The notes under the pieces: generated by a model
Told to the model about the DNA's origin: nothing
Database searches by the model: none
The model's input: only the letters and a program-made list of their open reading frames with translations
Assembly (NCBI RefSeq): GCF_029952445.1
Contig: NZ_JAQPPK010000008.1
Coordinates: forward strand, 62,001 to 126,000
Direction of reading: 5' to 3'
From: Paenarthrobacter nitroguajacolicus
GTDB taxonomy: Bacteria; Actinomycetota; Actinomycetes; Actinomycetales; Micrococcaceae
Length of the DNA: 64,000 nt
In this document: positions 35,738 to 43,838 of the stretch, piece after piece
Position numbering within the stretch: position 1 is the first letter of the stretch
How the letters are laid out: every line of letters begins with the position of its first letter
Made by a program: the position numbers and the translations under genes

Positions 35738-36454
35738 TTAGACGGAAGCGGTTTCACGCCGCTGGCGGACTGTCCGCTGCTCGATGTCCTTCACCCTGTC
35801 GCTTGTCTGGACAAGCCCCTGGACGAAGACGCCCGGGGTGACGATGTGGTTCGGATCCAGTTGCCCCGGCTCCACGATGACCTCGGCCTCGGCGATGGTC
35901 ACTGCGCCGGCCGTAGCCACCACGGGGTTGAAGTTTCGCGCGGTGTAGCGGTAGATCAGGTTGCCGTCGGTGTCCGCTGTGTGGGCGTGGACAAGTGCGA
36001 CGTCGGCGGTGATGGCGCGCTCGCGGACGTACGTGACGCCGTCGAACTCCTCATGCGCCTTGCCTTCGGCGACCAAAGTTCCCACGCCCGTCCGTGTGTA
36101 GAACGCCGGGATGCCGGCGCCGCCGGCGCGAAGGCGCTCAGCGAGCGTCCCCTGCGGCGTGAACTCAACCTCGAGTTTTCCGGCAAGGAATTGCTCGGCG
36201 AAGAGCTTGTTCTCGCCCACGTAGGAGGCTATGACCTTGCGGACTTGGCCTGCTTCGATGAGCACGCCCAGACCCTTGCCGTCCACGCCCATATTGTTCG
36301 AGACGATGGTCAGGTCCTTGGCGCCCGACTCACGGACGGCGTCGATCAGGTCGGCCGGGATGCCGCTGAGGCCAAAGCCCCCGACGGCGATGGTCAGGCC
36401 GTCCACCATCAGGTCACCCAGCGCTTGGGCGGCGCTTACGTGCAGTTTGGTCAT
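35738..36454 (-). CDS. 3-oxoacid CoA-transferase subunit A
   Basis: The ATG at 36454 follows GAGGAG by 8 nt; the longer frame to 36604 crosses the operator region and is rejected. The 238-residue protein shows the subunit A pattern: VGGFGLSGIPADLIDAVRES, NNMGVDGKGLGVLIEAGQVR, ELEVEF-type QGTLAERLRAGGAGIPAFYT and the Gly-rich CoA contacts. It is the first gene of the operon. Confidence 0.9.
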   Translation of the reverse strand: MTKLHVSAAQALGDLMVDGLTIAVGGFGLSGIPADLIDAVRESGAKDLTIVSNNMGVDGKGLGVLIEAGQVRKVIASYVGENKLFAEQFLAGKLEVEFTPQGTLAERLRAGGAGIPAFYTRTGVGTLVAEGKAHEEFDGVTYVRERAITADVALVHAHTADTDGNLIYRYTARNFNPVVATAGAVTIAEAEVIVEPGQLDPNHIVTPGVFVQGLVQTSDRVKDIEQRTVRQRRETASV

Positions 36455-36486
36455 TGCTGACTCCTCTTTGAGTGTGCTTGCTGGAC

Positions 36487-36502
36487 TATCCACTTTGTGG
36501 AC
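36487..36502. promoter_or_regulatory. IclR-type operator candidate, copy 1
   Basis: TATCCACTTTGTGGAC contains the palindrome TCCAC/GTGGA. It lies 33 bp upstream of the CoA-transferase start, where a bound regulator would block that promoter. Confidence 0.6.
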
Positions 36503-36597
36503 TATCTGGGCCGTACTCTGGAGCCTAGATTTGGAGTGCGTGGCGGTCAATGCGCCAGACCCTTGGCTACTCATGGTGTGGACGTTAGGCTGAACAG

Positions 36598-36613
36598 TAT
36601 CCATATTGTGGAC
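36598..36613. promoter_or_regulatory. IclR-type operator candidate, copy 2
   Basis: TATCCATATTGTGGAC matches copy 1 at 13 of 16 positions and is 20 bp upstream of the IclR start. A further half-site TGTGGAC lies at 36577-36583. The pair suggests control of both divergent transcripts by the IclR protein. Confidence 0.6.
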
Positions 36614-36632
36614 GAAACTTCAGGAGGCGGTC

Positions 36633-37394
36633 GTGGCAGTGCAGGGTGCCCAGGTGGTGGGCCGCGCGGCGTTGCTCCTGCGGCTGGTGGGCCGCAAGCC
36701 CGGAGGGATGTCCCTTGCAGGACTGGTCCGCGAATCCGGCCTGACCCGTCCAACCGTGCATCGGCTCCTGACATCCCTGGCCGCGGAGGGATTGCTGGAA
36801 CACGACTCAAGAACCGGAAAGTGGGTGCTGGGCCCGGAGATCTTCCTGCTGGGGTCGGTGGCCGCGGCGCGTTTTCCCATGGAAGACCTTGCCCGGCCGT
36901 CGCTGCGCAGGCTCGCGGCCGAGACCGGGGAGAGCGCGTTTTTCTCCATCCGCCGTGGCAATGAGACCGTCTGCGTCCTGCGTGAAGAAGGTGCGTTCCC
37001 GGTGCGCTCCTTCGTCCTGCATGAAGGAGTCCGGTTCCCGCTGGGCATTGCGTCTGCCGGAACGGCGATCATGGCGTTCCTCCCACACGAAGAACAAGAG
37101 TCCTTGCTGGCGGACTGGACCATCCACGCCGGTGACTTTGCTGCCGGCCATCCCGAAGACGTGGTGCGGGGCAATCTGGAACGGACCCGACTGGCAGGCT
37201 ACTCAGTGAATCCCGGGCTCATCCTTGAAGGCAGCTGGGGCATGGGTGCCGCAGTCTTTGACACGCAGGGGCGGCCGGCGTGGGCTCTCTCCCTGACAGG
37301 CATCGAGCCGCGGTTCCGCCCGGACCGGCAGGAGTTCCTGGGAAAGCTGCTGCTGGAGGAGGCGCACAGGATGACCGCGCGGTTGCAGGGTTAG
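36633..37394 (+). CDS. IclR-family regulator of the CoA-transferase operon
   Basis: The GTG at 36633 is chosen because AGGAGG sits 5 nt upstream; the ATG at 36606 lies inside the operator. The 253-residue protein has a winged HTH (MSLAGLVRESGLTRPTVHRL) and an IclR effector domain (GESAFFSIRRGNETVCVLRE; IASAGTAIMAFLPHEEQESL). It is divergent from the CoA-transferase/thiolase operon and likely senses the acid or its CoA ester. Its stop overlaps the convergent GNAT gene by 4 nt. Confidence 0.88.
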   Translation: MAVQGAQVVGRAALLLRLVGRKPGGMSLAGLVRESGLTRPTVHRLLTSLAAEGLLEHDSRTGKWVLGPEIFLLGSVAAARFPMEDLARPSLRRLAAETGESAFFSIRRGNETVCVLREEGAFPVRSFVLHEGVRFPLGIASAGTAIMAFLPHEEQESLLADWTIHAGDFAAGHPEDVVRGNLERTRLAGYSVNPGLILEGSWGMGAAVFDTQGRPAWALSLTGIEPRFRPDRQEFLGKLLLEEAHRMTARLQG

Positions 37395-37963
37395 CCCAGC
37401 TCCAGGCGCATCAAGACCCGGGGGAAGCCGTTAAGGACGGACGTGGTTTCAGCCACTTTCTTGAAACCGGCTTTCTCGAACAGCCTCCGCGTGCCCACAT
37501 ACGCCATGGTCAGGTCCACCTTGCCGCCTTTGTTGTCCACCGGGTAGCCCTCGATGGCTGGCGCACCATGGCTCCTTGCGAAGTCGACCGCTCCCCGAAG
37601 CAACTCGTGGGAGATCCCCTTCCCGCGGTGTCCGGGCCGGACGCGGATGCACCAGACTGACCAGACATTTGATTCGTCCGCACTGGGAATCCTGCGGTTC
37701 TTCGCGAAACTGGTGTCTGCGCGCGGGTGGACAGCTGCCCACCCAACCACTTCGTCGCCGTCGTAAGCCAAAACGCCGGGAGGCGGGTCCTCCGCCACAA
37801 GCTTCTGAACATACTTTCCCCGCTCCTGTTTCTGGAGGCTCAGGTTCAGTTTGGAGGGAATCCTGTAACTCAGGCACCAGCACACGTTGGAGTCGGGGCG
37901 TTTGGGCCCCACCATGGTCTTCACGTCGTCGAACACCGTTGCCGGCCGGACCTCGATAGCCAT
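37391..37963 (-). CDS. GNAT-family N-acetyltransferase
   Basis: The ATG at 37963 (MAIEVRPATVFDDVKTM) follows AGGA by about 9 nt; the frame extends to 37990 but with poor start context. The 190-residue protein has the GNAT acetyl-CoA loop VRPGHRGKGISHELLRGAVD and the late strand AYVGTRRLFEKAGFKKVAET. NVCWCLSYRIPSK near the N-terminus is seen in a subgroup of actinobacterial GNATs. Acceptor unknown. Confidence 0.8.
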   Translation of the reverse strand: MAIEVRPATVFDDVKTMVGPKRPDSNVCWCLSYRIPSKLNLSLQKQERGKYVQKLVAEDPPPGVLAYDGDEVVGWAAVHPRADTSFAKNRRIPSADESNVWSVWCIRVRPGHRGKGISHELLRGAVDFARSHGAPAIEGYPVDNKGGKVDLTMAYVGTRRLFEKAGFKKVAETTSVLNGFPRVLMRLELG

Positions 37964-38148
37964 GCCGACCATCCTGCCACCGGTGCACACGCTCCGCTAG
38001 ACTGTCCAGCGTGATGACCGGATCGGGCCGCGGCCCTGCACGGATCGGCTACCCGGCCGACCACTGACGCGCTTCGCGGGTGCTGCGCGTGCACCTCCTT
38101 GTGGATCGATGAACCCATCAGACATTCCACTGAACACAGGAGACCTGC

Positions 38149-38523
38149 ATGCCCGCACTTTTCAACCACACCATCATCGCCTCGCGTGACCGCACCGTGT
38201 CCGCAGAGTTTTACCGTTCGATCCTCGAAGCCGACGAAGCCCCCGCCTGGGGTCCGTTCAGCAACCTCTCACTGGCCGGTGGCGTGATGCTTCAGTTTGC
38301 CGAACCACCGGTGGAGATCCAGATGCAGCACTACGCCTTCCTGGTGGACGAGGCCCACTTTGACCGCGCCTACCAGCAGCTGGTGAGTACCGGCGTCGAA
38401 CATTGGGCGGATCCGCAGATGACCCGGCCAGGTGAGACCAATACGGAACATGGCGGCCGCGGGGTCTACTTCAAGGATCCTTCCGGCCATGCGCTCGAGC
38501 TGATCACCAAGCCGTACTTCTAG
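38149..38523 (+). CDS. VOC-superfamily (glyoxalase/bleomycin resistance) protein
   Basis: The 124-residue protein begins FNHTIIASRDRTVSAEFYRS and ends RGVYFKDPSGHALELITKPY, the two beta-alpha-beta-beta-beta modules of a VOC protein. The metal ligands His (FNHT, QMQHYAF) and Glu (ALELIT) are present. It may detoxify an electrophile or bind a small molecule; the substrate is unknown. It is isolated, with a perfect palindrome directly downstream. Confidence 0.82.
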   Translation: MPALFNHTIIASRDRTVSAEFYRSILEADEAPAWGPFSNLSLAGGVMLQFAEPPVEIQMQHYAFLVDEAHFDRAYQQLVSTGVEHWADPQMTRPGETNTEHGGRGVYFKDPSGHALELITKPYF

Positions 38524-38525
38524 AA

Positions 38526-38588
38526 CAACGCGGGGTCACTTATGGCCCGAAAATACGCCCTCAATGGGCCATAAGTGACCCCGCGTTG
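38526..38588. repeat. Perfect 23-bp intergenic palindrome
   Basis: Arms at 38526-38548 and 38566-38588 are exact inverted copies (core GGGGTCACTTATGGCCC) around a 17-nt loop. No T-tract follows, and it begins 2 bp after the VOC stop. It may end transcription but its shape and sequence suggest a REP-like dispersed element. Confidence 0.75.
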
Positions 38589-38751
38589 CACGGAGTTCAA
38601 AACTTTCTTCAATCCGCACCCATCCACCCCGTCCCACTCTCCGAATAGCTGGTGAGACACAAACCGGAGATGCAGCAACAGCGGCATCTGCAGCCCGTGT
38701 CCCACCACCCAATGGACCCAACGCCCTGGTTCCAAAAACAAGGAGAATGAC

Positions 38752-39444
38752 ATGTTGTCCACAAAGCGCCCCGCCCTCGCCTTCGTTGGCCTCACTGCAG
38801 CCACCCTTCTCGGGCTCACTGCCTGTGGTGGATCCAGCACCTCCAGCACGCCTTCCTCTTCCTCGCCCGCTCCGATGAGTTCCTCCGCGGCTCCGTCGTC
38901 GATGGCGCCGTCGCCGTCGTCGTCCGCCATGGCAAGCACCGCCATGGACCCGGCCCGTGACCTCGTTGGCCCCGGCTGCGCCGGCTACGCCGCCCAGGTT
39001 CCCGACGGCGCAGGTTCGGTTACGGGCATGGCCCAGGACCCGGTAGCAGTAGCTGCGTCCAACAACCCGCTCCTGAAGACCCTGACCGCCGCGGTTTCTG
39101 GAAAGCTCAACCCCAAGGTGGACCTGGTTTCCACTTTGAACGGCAGCGAGTTCACGGTGTTCGCACCTGTTGACGACGCTTTCGCCAAGATCGACCCCGC
39201 AACCATTGAGACGCTCAAGACGGACGATGCCCTGCTGAGCAAGATCCTCACCTACCACGTAGTCCCCGGCCAGCTGAGCCCGGACCAGATCGTCGGCACC
39301 CACAAGACTGTCCAGGGTGGCGAAGTGACCGTTGCCGGCACGAAGGACGCCCTCACGGTTGACGGCGCCAACGTGATCTGCGGCGGCGTCCACACCGCCA
39401 ACGCCACGGTTTACCTGGTGGACTCGGTACTGATGCCCAAGTAG
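38752..39444 (+). CDS. Fasciclin-domain lipoprotein (MPB70-like)
   Basis: The ATG follows AGGAG by 8 nt. The 230-residue protein has a lipobox LGLTACGG (Cys25), a Ser/Pro/Met-rich linker (to about 65), and one FAS1 domain: [34 protein letters not shown], then [16 protein letters not shown] and [13 protein letters not shown], which are H1 and H2 fasciclin boxes. In mycobacteria MPB70/MPB83 bind host matrix; here it is likely a cell-surface adhesion protein. A strong terminator follows. Confidence 0.9.
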   Translation: MLSTKRPALAFVGLTAATLLGLTACGGSSTSSTPSSSSPAPMSSSAAPSSMAPSPSSSAMASTAMDPARDLVGPGCAGYAAQVPDGAGSVTGMAQDPVAVAASNNPLLKTLTAAVSGKLNPKVDLVSTLNGSEFTVFAPVDDAFAKIDPATIETLKTDDALLSKILTYHVVPGQLSPDQIVGTHKTVQGGEVTVAGTKDALTVDGANVICGGVHTANATVYLVDSVLMPK

Positions 39445-39485
39445 GCCTTGGCCTAAAGCGGCACAAACAAAAGCAGCACAAACAA

Positions 39486-39525
39486 AAAGCAGGCGCCGGA
39501 AGTGAATCCGGCGCCTGCTTTGTTG
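39486..39525 (+). terminator. Rho-independent terminator after the fasciclin gene
   Basis: A perfect 15-bp stem (39486-39500 with 39507-39521), loop AGTGAA, followed by TGTTGTTGTGTT. The stem ends AAA/TTT and so may also work on the opposite strand. Confidence 0.85.
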
Positions 39526-39538
39526 TTGTGTTGCGGTA

Positions 39539-39715
39539 CTAGCTGTTCAGATCGCTGTCGACGTAGGATCCGGGACGATTGTGTTCCGAGCCGCAGGGGC
39601 AATGGTCAACCTCGATGCGGATTGTCATTGGCTTGGAAGCGTCCAGCGTAAGGGTCACATCATTTGACTGCTTGCTGAGCCGGAGGGTTCCTTCGGTGGT
39701 GGATACGTAGGACAT
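39539..39715 (-). CDS. Small protein with a Cys-x-Cys segment, unknown function
   Basis: A 58-residue frame starts at ATG 39715 (MSYVSTTEGTLRLSK) and ends 15 nt from the fasciclin terminator. The product has EVDHCPCGSEHNRPG near its end, which could bind a metal. It lies 53 bp after the BCCT gene on the same strand and may be its last cistron. Coding potential is plausible from codon use, but no Shine-Dalgarno is convincing. Confidence 0.5.
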   Translation of the reverse strand: MSYVSTTEGTLRLSKQSNDVTLTLDASKPMTIRIEVDHCPCGSEHNRPGSYVDSDLNS

Positions 39716-39768
39716 GGGGGACCTGACTGTGTGGGGACGGCTGGATGTGGTGCGCGGCGCTGGGCCGG

Positions 39769-41787
39769 TTACTTGTCGCTGGAGTGCAGCGGAGGTTTGC
39801 CGACCAGCGGGATGGTCCCGGTGGCTGTGCCTCCGGGGCAATCCGAGTCGGTGCATTTTTCGGCGCATTCGTGCTTGGTGACGAGGTCGAACTGGACGCC
39901 GCCGTGTTGCTCAACGCCGGTGCGGATGGCACGTTCCACCACTGATGTGGCCAGGCGTTTGTGCAGTGACAAGGGATCGCGCCTTAGGTCCTTGACCAGG
40001 GCGAAACAGAGCAGCAGCATGACGATCACGAAGGGGAGTGCCGCCACGATGGTGACTCTTTGCAACCCCGCCAAGGCCTCCGAGGGTTCGTCACCACCGG
40101 CCAAAAGCATGACGGCGGCGACGGCGCCGGTGAGGCTTCCCCAGAAGATCACGACGGCGCGCCGCGGGTGCTCTGCCCCGTTGGAGCTGAGCGAGCCCAT
40201 GACGATGGAGGCCGCGTCTGCGCCGGTGATGAAGAAGATTGCCACGAGCACCATGGCCAGGACAATGACCGCGGCTGTGGCCCATCCGGGCATTCCCAGG
40301 TTCTTGACCAGATCGAAGAGTGCGCCATCGAAGTTGACGGAGGGCACGCCGTTGGTGGTGGTCACCAGGCCCGGTGTGCCTGCCTTGTCGGCTTCCTGCT
40401 GGATGTGGAAAGCGGCGCCGCCGAAGATGCCGAACCAGATCACGCTGACAACGCTGGGCACCAGGAGGACGCCGGTGACGAACTGGCGGATGGTGCGGCC
40501 ACGGCTGATGCGGGCAATGAACAGGCCAACGAAGGGCGTCCAGGAGATCCACCAGGCCCAGTAGAAGATGGTCCAGCTGGTCAACCAGCTACGCAGTGCC
40601 TCGTCGCCCACGGCTTCGGTCCGGGAGGACATTTCGGCGAGGTCGCGGGCGTAGTCTCCGATCGCCGAGGGGATCAGGTTGAGGATGAACAGGGTGGGGC
40701 CGGCAACGAAAACGATGAGTGCCAGCACCACGGCCAGCACCATGTTGATGTTGGACAACCACTGGATTCCGCGGCTGATGCCGGAGACGGCCGATGCCAC
40801 GAAGCAGAAGGTCAGGATGGCTACGATCACCACCAGTACAGGGGTGCCGATTTCGCCCATCCAGCCGTTGGATGTCATGCCGCTGCCGATCTGCAGGGCA
40901 CCAAGGCCCAGGGAAGCAGCGGTTCCGAACAGCGTGGCAAAGATGGCCAGGATGTTGATGAACTTGCCAATGGGGCCTTCAACCATCCTGATGCCGAACA
41001 GCGAAGTGAACGCCGCGGAGACCAGTTGCTTGCGGCCCAGGCGGTAGGTGCCGTAGGCCATGGCGATGCCAACCACCGCGTACATGGCCCACGGGTGGAG
41101 GGTCCAGTGGAAGATCGAGGTAGCCATTGCGGTTTGGATGGCAGCCGGTGTGCGGCCGTCTACGGTTCCCGGCGGGGGCGAGATGTAGTGGTAGAGCGGC
41201 TCGGCCACGCCATAGAACATGAGGCCGATGCCCATGCCTGCGGCGAACATCATGGCCACCCAGGAGACGGTGCGGAATTCGGGCTTTTCGCCGTCCTTGC
41301 CCAGCGGGATGTTGCCGAATTTGCCCAAGGCAAGCCAGAGGACGAAGACGACGAACAAGGAGGCGAGGACCATGAACAGCCAGCCGGTGTATTCCATGAC
41401 CCAGTTCAGGGCGCCTTTGGACGTTTCCGAGAGGCTGTCGCGTCCGACGAAGCCCCAGACCACGAAGGCGACGGCGATGGCGCCCGTGATCCCGAAGGTG
41501 ACTTTGTCGAGGGTAAGTTTGCGGTTCCGGCGGGCTGATACGGCCTGCTCGGTCTTGGCGTTGCGGAGTTCCACCAGGATCTGTTCGTACTCTTCAGAAT
41601 CGGGGAGAGTCTCTGCGCCCCCGTCCTCGTCGTTGAGGGCTTCGGGATTCATTGCATCGGGGGAGGCGCTGATGACTTCTTCAGGTATCTCCACGTGGAC
41701 GGTGTGGGCTGTGGACTTGGCTGCCAGGAGTTCGTCGGCAGGTAAGTCCTCGGGTGTTAGCGGTTTTGTGTCACTGTTTGTAGCCAT
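39769..41787 (-). CDS. BCCT-family betaine/choline transporter
   Basis: The ATG at 41787 follows AAAGGA by 8 nt; the frame extends to 41922 without a ribosome site. The 672-residue protein has a long acidic N-terminal tail (about 95 residues), twelve predicted helices with the BCCT signatures WTLHPWAMYAVVGIAMAY and YWAWWISWTPFVGLFIARIS, and a C-terminal tail with four Cys (HECAEKCTDSDCPGG). BCCT proteins import glycine betaine or choline with sodium. Its position in a betaine-degradation island indicates uptake for catabolism. The unusual Cys-rich tail may bind metal or sense redox state. Confidence 0.9.
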   Translation of the reverse strand: MATNSDTKPLTPEDLPADELLAAKSTAHTVHVEIPEEVISASPDAMNPEALNDEDGGAETLPDSEEYEQILVELRNAKTEQAVSARRNRKLTLDKVTFGITGAIAVAFVVWGFVGRDSLSETSKGALNWVMEYTGWLFMVLASLFVVFVLWLALGKFGNIPLGKDGEKPEFRTVSWVAMMFAAGMGIGLMFYGVAEPLYHYISPPPGTVDGRTPAAIQTAMATSIFHWTLHPWAMYAVVGIAMAYGTYRLGRKQLVSAAFTSLFGIRMVEGPIGKFINILAIFATLFGTAASLGLGALQIGSGMTSNGWMGEIGTPVLVVIVAILTFCFVASAVSGISRGIQWLSNINMVLAVVLALIVFVAGPTLFILNLIPSAIGDYARDLAEMSSRTEAVGDEALRSWLTSWTIFYWAWWISWTPFVGLFIARISRGRTIRQFVTGVLLVPSVVSVIWFGIFGGAAFHIQQEADKAGTPGLVTTTNGVPSVNFDGALFDLVKNLGMPGWATAAVIVLAMVLVAIFFITGADAASIVMGSLSSNGAEHPRRAVVIFWGSLTGAVAAVMLLAGGDEPSEALAGLQRVTIVAALPFVIVMLLLCFALVKDLRRDPLSLHKRLATSVVERAIRTGVEQHGGVQFDLVTKHECAEKCTDSDCPGGTATGTIPLVGKPPLHSSDK

Positions 41788-41959
41788 GAGCGGGTCCTTT
41801 GCTCGGCGAGTCATGGGTTTGCGGTGATGCACGGCCTCAGGGAGTGCGTTGGGAGGAAGGTGTGGGAACGTTCCGCATGGATCAACAACATTCGCGGTAA
41901 GCAACAGAGTGCGCCCCGTCACACAGCAAAGTCAAGGGTTTTCCGTCTTTGACGGCAGC

Positions 41960-41971
41960 TTGATATATCAA
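41960..41971. promoter_or_regulatory. GntR operator candidate upstream of the BCCT gene
   Basis: TTGATATATCAA is a perfect palindrome sharing the core TRATATATYA with sites at 53976 and 54805 beside the GntR and pdxS-like genes. It is about 170 bp upstream of the BCCT start. Such AT-rich 12-mers are very rare in this GC-rich window. Confidence 0.55.
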
Positions 41972-42024
41972 TTGGCCTTGACGTGCGCTGTTGCCTATCA
42001 TGAAGGCTGTTGCGTAGGAGGCGT

Positions 42025-42831
42025 CTAGCGGGCCCTGTAGCCCATCCGGGCGCTGATGGTGAGCCCGGCCTCGCGCAGGCCGTCGATGAGCCCGGGCTGG
42101 TCCTCGGGCGAGAAGCGGAACGCTGGACCGGAAATACTCACAGCGGCAATGACACTGCCGGCGTGGTTGAAGATGGGCACGGCGACCGCCGTCAGGCCGA
42201 TTTCAAACTCTTCGTGGACGGTGGCGTACCCCTTGCGGGCAACGTCCAGCAGCTGCTTTTCCAGTTCCCCGCGGTTCGTCACCGTACGCGGGGTCCGTGC
42301 GGGAAGGCCCACAGCCTTGAAGACCTGGGTTCTCTCGTCAGCAGTCAAGGCGGCGAGAAGCACCTTGCCGCTGGATGTGGCGTGCAAGGGCGTCAGGCTG
42401 CCCACCCAGTCGTAGGTGGCCAGCGTTGACGGTCCCATCGCCTGGTCCACGTTCACGGCATAGTTGGAGCGCAAAACGGCCAGATTAACCGTTTCCTTGT
42501 ATTCGTTCGCGAGGGCTTCCAGCACCTCCCGGGCCTCGTGCACCACACTGAGCCGGCCCGGGATGGAGGAGGCCAAACGGAGGATGCCAAAGCCCAACTG
42601 GTACTTGCCGCGCTCGCTGTTCTGCCGGACCAGCTCGCGGCCGACCAGGGAGCCGACCAACCGGGACACGGTTGATTTATGGATACCCATCTCTTCCGCG
42701 ATCTCGCTCACGCCGGCATCGCCTTCGCGGGCCAGGATTTCCAGGATTTGGAGGGCGCGGTCAACTGACTGGACGCCTCCGCCCTGGGCGTCCGCGTCCT
42801 TGTCGAAGTCCGGGTTATTGCGTGCGGCCAT
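42025..42831 (-). CDS. IclR-family regulator near the BCCT gene
   Basis: The 268-residue protein has a short polar lead, a winged HTH (GVSEIAEEMGIHKSTVSRLV) and an IclR ligand domain (PLHATSSGKVLLAALTADER; VAVPIFNHAGSVIAAVSISG). It is co-directional with the BCCT gene, 237 bp upstream. It probably regulates betaine uptake or the downstream and upstream demethylation genes; the effector is unknown. Confidence 0.87.
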   Translation of the reverse strand: MAARNNPDFDKDADAQGGGVQSVDRALQILEILAREGDAGVSEIAEEMGIHKSTVSRLVGSLVGRELVRQNSERGKYQLGFGILRLASSIPGRLSVVHEAREVLEALANEYKETVNLAVLRSNYAVNVDQAMGPSTLATYDWVGSLTPLHATSSGKVLLAALTADERTQVFKAVGLPARTPRTVTNRGELEKQLLDVARKGYATVHEEFEIGLTAVAVPIFNHAGSVIAAVSISGPAFRFSPEDQPGLIDGLREAGLTISARMGYRAR

Positions 42832-42960
42832 GGTGCCTCGTGTCGTTGTCCAGGCAGGCGGCCCTCGGCTTTCTTAGCCCTGAACGGCCTGCACCCTCGT
42901 CGTTCCTCATCCTAGACGGAGTTTTCCACGGACCCTTTCACATCATGGGGCACACGTCAT

Positions 42961-43838
42961 TTATGCGCTGGCGGCCACCTCCGGCAAGCAGGAACGCTGG
43001 GCCACCACCCGCTCCCTTCCGGCATAGACATTCAAGCTGGATCCGCGGCTGAAGCCCACCAGGGTCAGGCCCGTTCCGGCGGCGAGGTCTACAGCCAGGC
43101 TCGAGGGAGCGCTGACCGCTGACAATACGGGGATCCCGGCCAAGGCGGCCTTCTGGATAAGTTCGAACGATGCCCTGCCCGAGACCTGCAGGACCAGGCC
43201 CGTCAATGGCATCAGGTCCTGTCGGAGCGCCCAACCCACCACCTTGTCCACGGCGTTGTGGCGGCCGACGTCCTCACGCAGGCACAGGAGTTCCGGTTCG
43301 GAACCATCCACCCTGAAGAGCCCGGCAGCGTGCACGCCGCCTGTCCTGTCGAGACGGCCTGGGCTTCGCGAAGGCGTTCCGGCAGCCCGGCCAGGAGATC
43401 GACGGGCACCTGCAAACGATCCAGGGACACGTCGTAGTGGATCGTCTTGCGCACGGCGTCTATGGAATCCGTGCCGCAGATCCCGCATGAGCTGGATGTG
43501 TAGACGTGGCGCTTGGTGTCCGGCAGGGGGACATCCGGACGCAGTTGGGCATCTACCACGTTGAAGGTATTCGTCCCGTCCTTTTCCCCGGCGCAGAACC
43601 GCAGGGAGATCAGCTCCGACTGGTTGCGGATGATGCCTTCGGACACCAGGAATCCCGCAACGAGGTCGAAGTCATCTCCAGGTGTCCGCATGGTCACCGC
43701 AAAGGATGTGCCTGCAATCCTGATTTCCAACGGTTCCTCGGCAGCCAGGACGTCTTCCTTGAACCGCACGCTATGTTCGGAGCCCGTCCCGTCCAAGGCG
43801 AAGCGGTGGATCTTCCGGCGCTGGGTCATCCGTGCCAT
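42961..43838 (-). pseudogene. fdhD: fdhD, formate dehydrogenase sulfurtransferase, frameshifted
   Basis: The N-terminal part reads from MARMTQRRKIHRFALDGTGS through [20 protein letters not shown] (the active Cys pair) to [11 protein letters not shown] in one frame. The remaining part, [15 protein letters not shown], then [17 protein letters not shown] and [20 protein letters not shown], is in another frame. The junction reads GTCTCGACAGG on the coding strand where the family sequence (AVFDRTGG) would need GTCTTCGACAGG, so one T is missing near 43352. FdhD transfers sulfur to the molybdenum cofactor of formate dehydrogenases. Either the gene is broken or the base is a sequencing error. Its start overlaps moeA. 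Confidence 0.85.

Noticed and set aside
40060-41538. A 492-codon open frame on the + strand
   Set aside because: Shadow of the BCCT transporter; rich in Gly, Asp and His as expected for the complement of membrane-protein codons.
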